A stretch of DNA of 64,000 bases from Stomorhina lunata (lineage: Eukaryota > Arthropoda > Insecta > Diptera > Rhiniidae), in assembly GCA_933228675.1 (NCBI GenBank), contig OW121743.1:56237903-56301902 (forward strand), read 5' to 3'. The notes under the pieces are model-generated. The model was not told where the DNA came from. It ran no database searches and was given only the letters and a program-made list of their open reading frames with translations. Both the position numbers and the translations under genes were made by a program. Shown here one piece after another: positions 22,301 to 33,190 of the stretch (positions are counted from its first letter, which is position 1; every line of letters begins with the position of its first letter).

Positions 22301-23425
22301 GTTTTCTATAGAAAAGTGTCTGGTGGGACAGTTTTCTATAGAAAAGTGTCTGGTGGCACAGTTTTCTATAGAAAAGTGTTTGGTGGCACAGTTTTCTATA
22401 GAAAAGTGTCTGGTGGCACAGTTTTCTATAGAAAAGTGTTTGGTGGCACAGTTTTCTATAGAAAAGTGTCTGGTGGCACAGTTTTCTATAGAAAAGTGTC
22501 TGGTGGGACAGTTTTCTATAGAAAAGTGTCTGGTGGGACAGTTTTCTATAGAAAAGTGTCTGGTGGGACAGTTTTCTATAGAAAAGTGTCTGGTGGGACA
22601 GTTTTCTATAGAAAAGTGTCTGGTGGGACAGTTTTCTATAGAAAAGTGTCTGGTGGGACAGTTTTCTATAGAAAAGTGTCTGGTGGGACAGTTTTCTATA
22701 GAAAAGTGTCTGGTGGGACAGTTTTCTATAGAAAAGTGTCTGGTGGGACAGTTTTCTATAGAAAAGTGTCTGGTGGGACAGTTTTCTATAGAAAAGTGTC
22801 TGGTGGGACAGTTTTCTATAGAAAAGTGTCTGGTGGGACAGTTTTCTATAGAAAAGTGTCTGGTGGGACAGTTTTCTATAGAAAAGTGTCTGGTGGGACA
22901 GTTTTCTATAGAAAAGTGTCTGGTGGGACAGTTTTCTATAGAAAAGTGTCTGGTGGGACAGTTTTCTATAGAAAAGTGTCTGGTGGGACAGTTTTCTATA
23001 GAAAAGTGTCTGGTGGGACAGTTTTCTATAGAAAAGTGTCTGGTGGGACAGTTTTCTATAGAAAAGTGTCTGGTGGGACAGTTTTCTATAGAAAAGTGTC
23101 TGGTGGGACAGTTTTCTATAGAAAAGTGTCTGGTGGGACAGTTTTCTATAGAAAAGTGTCTGGTGGGACAGTTTTCTATAGAAAAGTGTCTGGTGGGACA
23201 GTTTTCTATAGAAAAGTGTCTGGTGGGACAGTTTTCTATAGAAAAGTGTCTGGTGGGACAGTTTTCTATAGAAAAGTGTCTGGTGGGATTAGTTTTCTAT
23301 AGAAAAGTGTCTGTTGGGATTAGTTTTCTATAGAAAAGTGTCTGTTGGGATTAGTTTTCTATACAAAAGTGTCTCGTCTGAACCGTTTTCTATAGAAAAA
23401 TGTCTGGTGTAAGCATTATTTTATT
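19377..23425. repeat. Satellite array S2 (30-bp unit, ~130 copies)
   Basis: Unit GACAGTTTTCTATAGAAAAG + TGTCTGGTGG. The first 24 bases form a palindrome with a single mismatched pair, centred on CTATAG. Edges are diverged and the centre (about 22480-23280) almost invariant, the gradient expected from unequal exchange. A marker block (CTACAAAAAAAGTCTCTGC) occurs at 20402 and again at 21371, revealing a ~970-bp internal duplication. A GGCACAG variant with GTGTTTGG alternates around 22240-22500. Because 30 is a multiple of 3, open frames of hundreds of codons arise by chance in several phases. They are not genes. Confidence 0.95.
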
Positions 23426-24640
23426 GAAAAGTGTTTAAGGTAAATAATTTTGAAATTTCAGTTTTCAAATCATATCTTATTAAGTCATTACTCGAATTTA
23501 CTTCCTTTACAAATCAATTTCATATTTTAAAACATATCAAAAAGATCATAGAAAATTTACGTTAAATACAGAAGCTATTATTTAACTGAATTGGCCATAT
23601 CTAAATAACTTTAATACCTTGTCATTACCAACATCTGCTACCTCAACAGCAATTGTACTACAATTATCGATATGATCTTTTCATTGCATTTTACTTTTAT
23701 TGTCTTGACTTCAAGTAATTTTGTTTCCATTCAATTTTTTATTGTTTAGCTACTTTTTAAATTAAATTTAAAGCTGAGTTTGGTAAACATGAAGTTGAAA
23801 TCTGGGCCATATGCGATCAACTGAGAATTTTACAATTTACAATTTAGTAGGGAGGTTCTGAAATAGACTAGGAATATTGTTGATAGTTATGTTATATTAA
23901 AGATCAATTTAGCGGTGAAAAGAATGCAATCAACAGTTTTGAGTTGATCATAAACTTCGAAAAACAGGATCCAGTTCGAAGGACCATTCATTCAGAAATG
24001 TGCTTGTTGCACTACAGGGATTTTATTTGGAGGCATTACCATTTTCTTTTGTGTTCTAAAGTAGAGCACCCTACTTTCTAGGCATTCACATGGTGCACAT
24101 TTGCAATACTTCCAACTACTGCAAATGCAATTGTTCCGTAATTGGTTTTGAAATCATCGTTTTTTCTGTTTAGCTCTGTAAACTATGTACCATCATATTT
24201 GGTATATTTTGATTGTTTTCAGTTTTAATTCTTCTTCTGCTTTTATTTATAATTTTCTGTAATTGTCAAAATGTTTATTTTAGGTGCAACCACACTTTTT
24301 TTTCTTGATATTTCTACGTCACGATGAGTCGAAGTCGTTGCTGGTCGCATGTTGTGAGAAGTGGGTTTTTGTTATTTTTGATGTGTAATTTTTGTTGTGA
24401 ATTTTTTATAATTGTTGTTATTGTTTTGCTTTGGTTATATTTGTATTTACTGTTTATATTAAACTTTAGTTAAGAGGGAGTTTGATTGAAAGTTACACAG
24501 CGTACCCTACAGTATGAAAATGTTATTCAATTGGCCATAGGAAATTATATCACCAAGATTCATATTAGTTAAATGTATAATCAGCAAGATATTTGAGTCT
24601 CAAAAGCTGGGCGGTAAATGTATTCCTTGGAAGCGTATTT
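23426..24640. other. Unassigned region
   Basis: AT-rich DNA with no tandem structure. I recognise no gene or transposon ends. A few moderately complex stretches (about 23980-24150 and 24290-24360) could hold decayed elements. Confidence 0.4.
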
Positions 24641-25026
24641 TTCAATGTTAAATGGGCTATATAATATTATAGGATGTGTGCTGTCCCCATCGCTATTTAA
24701 TATTGTTGTATTGAATAAATCGATGTTTGGGCAACATTTTATCTCCTGGGGTCTTCACGATAGACTAGAAGGCATAGATGACGCTGACGACGTATGACTG
24801 TTCTCTCACCGATTCCATGTTTCAAACCTTTGCCTCTCGTGCTGCTCTAGCTGATCTCCAGATTAACATCAAAAAACTAAGTCAATGCAAGTTGACTTAC
24901 AAAATGACACCAATTTTATCTTGCTGAACATAAGCAACCCATTAATGACGTTAAAACTTTCTGCTACATTGCACAGTGTAAGATTTAGCCATTCTATTGA
25001 GACAAAATTAAATATCTTGGAAAAAA
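24641..25026 (+). pseudogene. RTE-like reverse transcriptase remnant, part 1
   Basis: The plus strand encodes GCVLSPSLFNIVV (RT block 4-like), then WGLHDRLEGIDDADDV, a decayed YADD box with Tyr replaced by Asp, then an immediate TGA and further stops. The spacing and wording fit RTE-type endonuclease-reverse transcriptases. The sequence ends abruptly at the start of a Helitron-like insertion. Confidence 0.6.
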
Positions 25027-26136
25027 GCAAGTAGGAAAGTGCTATAGTCGGTCGAGCCCGACCATACGATACCCTTCACCACTAAGGTTAAAGGTGATCT
25101 TTTTCGTGTATAAAGACAAAAATTTGTAAAATTTTGCCATTATACAAACATTTTTCCAAAACTTTTATATTTAAGCTGTTTCCGTCATTTGGACTTATAT
25201 GAGAGCTAGGGTTAATGTAGACCGATTATCTCACCGATCAAGTTGATAACGGCTTTCACAAAAATTATTTATGCAAAAAATAAACTCAAAATTTTTATTA
25301 TCTTCGGATTAGTGATTTTTTTGTCTCATTTAGTTTTGACAAAAAAGTTTGTATGGGAGTTATGGTCAAATGTGGACCGACTTCAAATTTGGTACAGTGA
25401 TTTTGGTTAACATAAGCAGTATCCGTTTTAAATTTCATGAAAAAATATTGATATTTGTGGCCAAAATATCGATTTCGGGAAGTGGGATCTATGGGAGGTA
25501 CCATAAATAATGGACCGATTTTGAAGAATTTCAATAACGATTTTGAAGAATTTCAATAACCCATTATCAAAAAAAATTATCATCAAGTTATTTTTAGAAT
25601 TATATATATATATATATATATAATTCCCCGACAACATTCCAATTGGAACAAGGGGTACTTCTCTCAGACAATGAGCTGCATCCGATTCTATTTTTAAACT
25701 CATTGAAAGGGACCTACGTTTTAACGCCGGCTCCGAACGGCGAATGCATTAGTTAGAGAAGTTTTTCATAGCCTAATACTCAATAACCAGTGGCTAGCTG
25801 AGTTATGAGGTGAACCGCCGCTTTTTTGAAAATTTATTTTTTTCAAGTGAATCTGGCCGGGGATTGAACTTGGGTCTCTGGTATGCTAGGCGGATGTCTT
25901 ACCTGCTATACCACGGCGGTTCACAATCTTTAGAATTGCGACCTGTAATTTGATTACATGGTTTAAATGGGGGTCCAGCCAGCCAGCCGTCCAGATGGAC
26001 GGACGGACTGACATCGCTAAATCGACTCAGAAAGTGATTCTAAGCCTATTGGTATACTAAAAGGTGGGTATAAGGCATACATCAGCACAAACTTATAATA
26101 ACCTTTCCACCAATGGCGTTGAAGGGTATTAAAAAC
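25027..26136 (+). mobile_element. Helitron-like family A element, copy 1, carrying a SINE
   Basis: The left end AGCAAGTAGGAAAGTGCTAT is followed by GTCGGTCGAGCCCGAC (short hairpin); the right end is CACAAACTTATAATA...GAAGGGTATTAAAAAC. Near the right end is a GTCY-type tract (CCAGCCAGCC...GGACGGACGGACTGAC). Other copies lie at 29483-31870 (minus), 37530-38656 (minus) and 45366-45570 (fragment, plus). A family 1 SINE is inserted at 25602-25928. The element interrupts RTE-like sequence. Non-coding. Confidence 0.7.
25602..25928 (-). mobile_element. tRNA-derived SINE (family 1) with target-site duplication
   Basis: Full-length minus-strand copy with a (TA)n tail at 25602-25624 and a head ending near 25928. 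TTTAGAATT flanks it at 25593-25601 and 25929-25937, a 9-bp target-site duplication. The uninterrupted site is visible in the family A copy at 37530-38656. Confidence 0.85.
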
Positions 26137-26702
26137 GAAGTCAATGCAAGTTAACTTATAAAATGACACCAATTTTATCTTGATGGGCAACCCATTAATG
26201 AAGTTAAAACTTTCTGCTACCTTGGGAGTATTATTCCAAAATTGGGGGCAGCAGAGAAGATATTTAAAAGAGTTTATGCAGAGCAAAGCAAGCTTTTGAA
26301 ATTCTTAACCAATTCTGGAGTTCTCAAAATATCTCGACCGCCACCAAAACGAAAGTTTTTAATAAAGCCGTACTTTTATACTGCTGTAAAACTTGCAATA
26401 TCTCGAGCCGTGAGATTAAATGTCTGCAAGCCTTTGCTAATCGTTGGCCCTGCACAATCTCTTATCGGCGCTCATGAACCGCTTCAAACAAGTATACGCA
26501 TTAAAAAATATGGTTGGCTGGGACGCACATTGAGGAAAGCAGGTACTGATATAACTCTGCAAGCCGTCGAATATAACCCTCAAGGTTCCAGGAGGTCTGG
26601 AAAACCTACCTATGGGAGTTCGGTGTATCATGGAACGAGATGAAAATGATGACTACCGATAAACCTACATGGAATACATTTGCTAAGGCCCTCTTTCCAT
26701 AA
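26137..26702 (+). pseudogene. RTE-like retrotransposon remnant, part 2
   Basis: Frame-broken coding sequence. One frame gives a stretch ending NQFWSSQNISTATKTKVFNKAV, typical of the RT thumb/connection region. Another gives GWLGRTLRKAGTDITLQAV followed by YNPQGSRRSGKP, the conserved C-terminal block of RTE-like proteins. It ends in WNEMKMMTTDKPTW and a TAA at 26700. The first ~90 bp repeat sequence also present at 24877-24975 on the other side of the family A insertion. Confidence 0.65.
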
Positions 26703-26962
26703 CAAGCTACTTCAAGAAATGGTGATGTTGATTGGCCTCCACGGTAGCCTGATTTGACTGCTCCGCACTTCTTTTTGTGGGGATATATGAAAAGCAAGGT
26801 TTATGTCAACAAACCAGAAACACTGGAGCAACTAAAAAAAATATTTGTGATGATATTAATGAAATACCGCGTGAAATGTGTGAGAATGAAAAAAAAATGT
26901 AATCACAAGGGCTCGCATTTGTAAGGCTAACAGGGGCGGAAATTTATCTGATAATCCATATA
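26703..26962 (+). pseudogene. 3' fragment of another DD41D transposase
   Basis: Encodes SRNGDVDWPPR, a stop, PDLTAPHFFLWGYMKSKVYV and, after a frameshift, CDDINEIPREMCERM and ARICKANRGGNLSDN. The third catalytic Asp is His here. It runs up to the TA that borders the MLE at 26965, so that element inserted into the tail of this one. Confidence 0.7.
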
Positions 26963-26964
26963 TA

Positions 26965-28273
26965 TCGGGTGTTTTTTATTGAGGTATAGAACTTGAAGTT
27001 GGCATCACTTTTTTAACTGGCGGCCATTTTGTCAGCTGTCAAGTGATTAATATTTAGTTTGGTTTGCCATTTCATCATGAACAGGTTGACAAAAGAACAA
27101 CGCTTGCAAATCGTGCAAATTTATTTCGAAAATAATGGTTCAGTTCGCGAAGTTTACCGCAAGCTCCGTCCATTTTATGGTCGACATAATCGTCTATCAG
27201 AGCAATTAATTCGGTTAACCATGGATCGTTTTCGCACTACGTTTACTCTATGTGATAATACGCATCCGCAGCGACGTCGAACAGTGCGCACCGAAGAAAC
27301 AATTGCCGCTGTAGAGCAAAGTGTTGAAGAGGACCCGAATGAATCGATTCGCCACCGTGCACAGCAATTGGAGCTTTGTCCATCAACTTTATGGAAGATT
27401 TTGCGCAAAGAAATTGGCTTGCGACCTTACAAGATCCAGCTTGTGCAAGAATTAAAGCCGCGAGACCATGCAATGCGTCGTGATTTTGGTGTATGGGCCG
27501 AAAATGAGATTGATCTCGATGCTGATTTTCATCGCAAAATTTTGTTCAGTGATGAGGCTAATTTTTGGTTGAATGGCTACGTCAACAAGCAAAATTGCCG
27601 CATTTGGAGTGAAGAGAATCCACATGAGACCCTTGAGACGCCATTACATCCACAAAAACTGGCTGTTTGGTGTGCTCTATGGACTGATGGAGTCATTGGG
27701 CCATACTTCTTCCGAAATAATGCTGGAGAGTCAGTTACCATAAATGGAGACCGGTATAGAGCCATGATAACCGACTATTTTGTTCCCCAATTGGATGGCA
27801 TGAATGTGGATGAGTTGTGGTTCCAACAAGACGGCGCTACATGCCACACAGCGCACATCACAATTGATTTATTGAAGGAAACATTCGATGAGCGCATAAT
27901 TACGCGGAATGGACCTGTCAATTGGCCACCAAGATCGTGCGATTTGACTCCACTGGATTATTTTGATATATGATATGGATATGTGAAGTCGCTCGTCTAC
28001 GCCAACAAACCAGAAACGTTAGGGGACTTGGAAGCCAACATTCGTGGCGTTATTGCCAACATACGGCCCCATATGCTCGAAAAAGTAGTTGAAAATTGGA
28101 CCTGTAGAATTGGCTTTATTCGAGCCAGCCGCGGCGGCCACATGCCCGAAATCATATTTAAACATTAATGGCATAAAATTATCCTTCCAATAAAGCCAAA
28201 TTGATGGACATTAAAACGATTTTCTTGTGTTTTATTTCAATTCGAAGTTCTATACCTCTAAAAAAACACCCAT
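26965..28273 (+). mobile_element. DD41D mariner-like element, nearly intact
   Basis: TIRs of about 30 bp share GGGTGTTTTTT and GAGGTATAGAACTT. TA flanks both sides (26963-26964, 28274-28275). It is 1309 bp with a single transposase reading frame. A second copy, reversed and interrupted, lies at 57108-59600. Confidence 0.9.
27077..28168 (+). pseudogene. DD41D transposase with one in-frame stop
   Basis: This enzyme would cut and paste the surrounding element by binding the TIRs and joining to TA. The start MNRLTKEQRLQIVQ fits the family; an upstream Met at 27059 adds six residues. The N-terminal HTH region spans about residues 1-110. The catalytic motifs are FSDEANF (first Asp), QQDGATCHTA (second) and LTPLDYF (third), with 41 residues between the last two. 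Directly after DYF the sequence departs from the family (usually LWGY) and meets TGA at 27971. The same frame then continues through GYVKSLVYANKPETL to the tail GGHMPEIIFKH and TAA at 28168. Apart from that stop and nearby disturbance I see no break, so loss of function is probably recent. Confidence 0.85.
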
Positions 28274-28472
28274 TAATTGCCGACAATTTTTACAAATGTC
28301 CAAAAAACTCTTACTGTCACGGGAAGCTTTTTTACATCACAGTACTTTGGTACACGAAGGTCTAGCCTTTTATCACAGCAAAACACTGATTATGTTTATT
28401 TTTATTAGTATTTTTCAGGCCATGATGGAACTATGTAGGGGATGTTGGTATCCAAGATTCTGATTAGTTTTA

Positions 28473-28620
28473 ACTTGGTAAGCCCAGACTTATCTTGGTT
28501 ATCCTACATCTAAACAGTAGACACTAACCTCCTCGTGGTATCACCCGGGTAACTAACAACCGTTAATGTAGTTAGTTAACATGTGCCTCGACTTCTCCCA
28601 TAAGAACTAGAAAAAGTATG
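28473..28620 (-). repeat. Dispersed repeat shared with 56250-56410
   Basis: The reverse complement (TTCTTATGGGAGAA, CACATGTT, GATACCACGAGGAGG, AAGATAAGTCTGGGCTTACC) matches the plus strand at 56250-56410. Family unknown. Confidence 0.5.
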
Positions 28621-28699
28621 GGTTAGAACATCGGCCTAGTAACACCCTCCCGAAAAAAAAAACCAACTACTATGAAAAAGCTTTATTTAGAATAATAAC

Positions 28700-28855
28700 G
28701 GTCAGCCTAATGTTAAAAGAAGACGTTCGAAACTTCGATGGAAAGACAAAGTAGAGGAAAATGTTTCAAAGCTTGGCCTACTCAGTTGGAGAATATTCGC
28801 AGAAGATCGAAGGACATGGATTTCTAAAATATTATCGGCCTTTGACCTTAAGTAA
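28700..28855 (+). pseudogene. C-terminal fragment of a non-LTR retrotransposon ORF
   Basis: An open run of 51 codons ending in TAA, containing KLRWKDKVEENVSKLGLLSW and then FAEDRRTWISKIL. This basic W-K-D...L-x-x-x-W...D-R-x-x-W pattern is the usual C-terminus of RTE-like polyproteins. Upstream coding sequence is absent. Confidence 0.5.
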
Positions 28856-29482
28856 TGGATATAGTAGATTTACTAAGATATAATGACCTGGTGATAAATA
28901 TATTCGATGTTAAGTCCTCGGATTTTGTTTGCTTCTTTGCATTAATCTGTAATACAAAAGGGGACCAACCCTAGGCATTTATTTTTTTGGAGTCCTTGGT
29001 GATCTAGCTAATGTAATTATTGGTGGACTTTAGAGCTTTTTAAAGCGATCCAGATTTGTTGGCTTCTGGTGGTATCACAATAGACTTTATAGTCTATGTG
29101 TGTGTCTAATTACCAGACTGTCACACTAATATACATTTTGATGTTGGATCATATTGGGCACATATTCAAGGGATACAGAAGTTAGCCCTTCGATATGATT
29201 TTTTTCTTTGTGTGCACTAAGTATAAGTATTTAATGGATCGTTACCAGTAAGAAAGAGTTTTTTGTTGTCTCAAATAAGATGAGGGAGTATTGTGGCTTG
29301 CAGCTCAATTCAAAGTCGTCTCATGTCGTTACCAAAAATCGCATTCTTTTGTTTACACTTTACGTTAAACAAAAACAATTGAATTAAATTATCACAGACA
29401 CTTTGAAAATTAAAACAAGTAGATTTCAGATGTTGTATATTTTTCTTACTTTGATTTCTCACTCTCAGATGTTGTTCAGTTT

Positions 29483-31870
29483 TTAATACCCTTCACCACC
29501 ACGGATGAAAAGTTTGTGCTAATGTTTGTTTGAGAATTAATAGAAAATTTTTTCTATAGAAAAATTTTCAATAGGAAATTATTTCTATAGAAAAATTTTC
29601 AATCGGAAATTTTTTGTATAGAAAAATTTACAATAGGAATTTTTTTCTGTATAAAAATTTTCAATAGGAATTTTTTTCTATAGAAAAATTTTCAATAGGA
29701 GTTTTTTTCTATAGAAAAATTTTCAATATTAATTTTTTTCTATAGAAAAATTTTCAATATGAAATTATTTGTATAGAAAAATTTTCAATATAAAATTTTT
29801 TTCATACAAAAATTTTTAATAGGAAATTTTTTGTATAGAAAAATTTTTGTATAGAAAAATTTTTAAAAGGAAATTTTTTCCAATTTAAATTGAATATTTT
29901 TCTATAAAAATAATTTAAATTGAAAATTTTCCTATAGAAAAAATTGCATATTGAAAATTTTTCTTTACAAAAAATTTCATATTTAAAATTTTTCTATAAA
30001 AAAAATTTAAAATTTTTCTATAAAAAAAATTTAAAATTTTTCTATAGAAAAAATTTAAAATTTTTCTATATAAAAAATTTAAAATTTTTCTATATAAAAA
30101 ATTTAAAATTTTTCTATAGAACAAATTTAAAATTTTTCTATAAAAAAAATTTAAAATTTTTCTATAGAAAAAATTTAAAATTTTTCTATAGAAAAAATTT
30201 AAAATTTTTCTATAGAAAAAATTTAAAATTTTTCTATAGAAAAAATTTAAAATTTTTCTATAGAAAAAAATTTAAAACTTTTCTATAGAAAAAATTTAAA
30301 ATTTTTCTACAGAAATTTAAAATTTTTTCAATAGAAAAATTTTAAATATAAAATTTTTTCTATAGAAAAATTTTCAATATGAAATTTTTTCTATGGGAAA
30401 ATTTTCTATTTAAATTATTTTTATAGAAAAATTTTCAATTTAAATTATTGCAATGGAAAAATTTTCAATATGATATTTTTTTATAGAAAAATTTTCAATA
30501 TGAAATTTGTTCTATAGAAAAATTTTCGATATGAAATTTGTTCTATAGAAAAATTTTCAATATGAAATTTGTTCTATAGAAAAATTTTCAATATGAAATT
30601 TTTTCTATGGGAAAATTTTCAATTTAAATTATTTTTATTGAAAAATTTTCAATTTAAATTATTGCAATGGAAAAATTTTCAATATGAAATTTTTTCTATA
30701 GAAAAATTTTCAATATGAAATTTTTTCTATAGAAAAATTTTCAATATGAAATTTTTTCCATAGAAAAATTTTCAATATGAAATTTTTTCTATAGAAAAAT
30801 TTTCAATATGAAATTTTTTCTAGAGAAAAATTTTCAATATGAAATTTTTTCTATAGAAAAATTTTCAATATGAAATTTTTTCTATAGAAAAATTTTCAAT
30901 ATGAAATTTTTTCTATAGAAAAATTTTCATATTCTATGGGAAAATTTTCAATTTAAATTATTTTTATTGAAAAATTTTCAATTTAAATTATTGCAATGGA
31001 AAAATTTTCAATATGAAATTTGTTCTATAGAAAAATTTTCAATATGAAATTTTTTCTATAGAAAACTTTTCAATATGAAATTTTTTCTATAGAAAAATTT
31101 TCAATTTAAGTTATTGCTATGGAAAAATTTTCAATATGAAATTTTTTTCTGAGGAAAAATTTTCAATATGCGATTATTTCTATAGAAAAATTTTCAATCT
31201 GAAATTTTTTTTTTAATTTTTTCTAAAATAAAATTTCAATATGAATTTTTTTCGACTTTCTGAGTCCATTTAGCGATGTCACTCCATCCGTCCGTCCGTC
31301 TGGCTGGACCCCCATGTAAACCATGTAATCAAAGCACAGGTCGCCGTTATTAAGATAATTTGATGAAATTTGGCACAGATCATTTTTTTGATAATGGGAT
31401 AGGATATGGTGCCTCCCATAGGTCCCACTTCCCGGAATTGGTATTTTGGCCACAAATATTCATGAAATTTAAATAAACTACGCTTATGTTAACCTAAATC
31501 ACTGTACCAAATTTCGAAATTGAAATCGGTCCACATTTGATCATAGCTCCCATACAAACTTTTCTGTCAAAACGCACAAAATGAGACAAAAATCTCATAA
31601 CTCTTAAGAAAATGAGAATTTTGAGTTTATTTTTTGCACACATAATTCTTATAAAAACTGTAATCAATTTGCTAAATTTCGTGAAATTCAGTCCACATTT
31701 GACCCTAGCTCTCATATAAGTCCACATGGCTAAAACAGCCTAAAATGTTTGAATGATGCAAAAATTTAGCAAATATTTGTCTTTATACACGAAAAAGAAC
31801 ACCTTTGATCTTAGTGCTGAAGGGTATCGCATGGTCGGGCTTGACCGACTATAGCACTTTCTTACTTGTT
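29483..31870 (-). mobile_element. Helitron-like family A element, copy 2, hosting satellite S3
   Basis: On the plus strand it starts TACCCTTCACCACC and ends GTCGGGCTTGACCGAC...GCACTTTCTTACTTG, the inverse of copy 1. In copy 3 the interval between TTTGTGCTGATG and CTTTCTGAGTCG is about 80 bp. Here it is replaced by 1.7 kb of satellite. The GTCY tract is at 31285-31305. Confidence 0.7.
29525..31240. repeat. Satellite array S3 (31-bp and 24-bp units)
   Basis: The main unit is TATAGAAAAATTTTCAATAT + GAAATTTTTTC (31 bp). A central block at about 29990-30310 uses a shorter 24-bp unit (CTATAGAAAAAATTTAAAAT + TTTT). The CTATAG core is common to both. It lies wholly inside a Helitron-like element. 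Confidence 0.9.
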
Positions 31871-32539
31871 TTTGTTTGTTTTGTTATCGACTTTTGTTGT
31901 TTAATATCAACTTTATTGTTTTAAAATGAATTAACTAGACGAATGAATAGAAGATATTTATGTATTTTACATTAACTTCTTTCATTTAATTTCAGTTCTT
32001 TTGGTATGAGACGTGTGTAGCTGCAGCCTTTGTTTTGTAAAAATTGTTGTGCATTGAGTTTGGTATGATATGATACCTGAATTGAAGTCTTTAAGATATA
32101 TGTATGTATGTATGTAAATGTGGCTGACTGCCAGCGTGTTGGTATCTGGTAGGTAACAAAGTAATTTAAAACCTATATTTGTGTATGTTATGTATATTTT
32201 GTTGTTAAATATTAACATAATTTAACAATTTGAAATCTTTCTAAAATTTATAGACTAAATTCAGTTTATGGTGCTAATGCTGCTGCTGAGTGAATGAAAC
32301 TGACTACGTCAGGCTGAATGACTGAATGGCTGGCTCGGTTTCTAGTTGTAAGCCAATGCTGCTGGTGCTGACTAAGATGTGAAACATTAAAGGTAACATC
32401 AACACCAACGCCAACAGCAACAACTGCGTGAACACACCAAAAACTACAGAAAATTATTACCAACCCAACCATCGAATGAAACCAAAATCATCACAAGCAG
32501 AAAATCATCGCGTTTCTAGTCTTTTTACAGCTCAAAACA
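31871..32539 (+). other. Probable host flanking/regulatory DNA
   Basis: Non-repetitive, more balanced composition with CAACA/GCTG-type simple repeats (32270-32420), like fly gene flanks. Includes a TATG tract near 32100. No coding sequence seen. Confidence 0.35.
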
Positions 32540-32605
32540 TTCGAAACAGTCGAAACACTCTTATTTTTCAGTTGAGTGACAAACGGGCAACGGAATAGTT
32601 CACAA
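32540..32605 (+). promoter_or_regulatory. Candidate TATA-less core promoter (Inr + DPE)
   Basis: TTTTTCAGTTG contains a fly Initiator (TCAGTT) with A+1 at 32570. At exactly +28 to +32 (32597-32601) is AGTTC, a full match to the DPE consensus RGWYV. The required Inr-DPE spacing is met. No TATA box lies at -30. The start would drive transcription to the right, towards the coding exon at 50684, but no linking splice donor is clear. Confidence 0.5.
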
Positions 32606-33190
32606 CGTGTTTTCGATTATTTAAAATTTTATTGTTATTGTTATTCTTTAGTTACGTTTATTAATGAATTTTATCAAAAAAATATATATAAATAAATAAA
32701 AGAAATGTTCGTATCGATGGAAATTTAATTAAATTCAAATTGAAACCAAATTGTTTGAGTGCTCTAGAAAACGTTTATGACGACAACAACAAATGGCCTA
32801 AACAAAATCTGTAATTAAAGTTTGAAGCCCAAATAAAATTTCTATTATCTTTTATATTCGAAATAATTCCAAAATATATGATTTATAATTTCAAGTGACA
32901 AGTGCATTGAATACTTCTGAATTCAAATAATGGCCAATCATATTCTCACATAAAAAAATTTTATTGTTCTTTCATAAAAAAATGTAATAAAAATTTAATT
33001 GTGTTGTTTAAAAATCGTAAAAAAAAATTATTGATGTTAATGGTTTTTGTAAAAAAAATCAGCTGTTTTGAAAGCAAAACAAAAACAGAAATAAAGTGGC
33101 ATAAAGTAAAATGCACAAACAGTGAAGGCAAAAATAATTGAAACACTCAAATACAAGGAATTTGTATCAAATCAAACCCAACCTAAATAC
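32606..33190 (+). other. Possible 5' UTR / intron start
   Basis: Downstream of the candidate promoter. AT-rich, many stops, no strong splice donor found (weak AAAGTAAAA near 33103). Could be a non-coding first exon. Confidence 0.3.

Larger units (their letters stand above)
28276..29482. other. Decayed repeat region
   Basis: Contains a dispersed repeat (28473-28620) and an RTE-like C-terminal fragment (28700-28855). Nothing else is recognised; the part from 28860 to 29480 is unassigned. Confidence 0.45.

Noticed and set aside
19486..23333. Very long open frames encoding repeats such as GTVFYRKVSG or GQFSIEKCLV
   Set aside because: The 30-bp satellite unit has no stop in several phases, so frames stay open by arithmetic. 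Overlapping frames on the same strand are equally long and there is no start context, domain or splice signal.
25298..25703. Open frames of 78 and 91 codons on the minus strand, with similar ones at 37761-38303
   Set aside because: They lie in non-coding Helitron-like family A elements; the conserved DNA repeats explain their similarity between sites.
32266..32472. 68-codon minus-strand open frame upstream of the candidate promoter
   Set aside because: Composed of simple CAACA-type repeats on the opposite strand; no start context or family.
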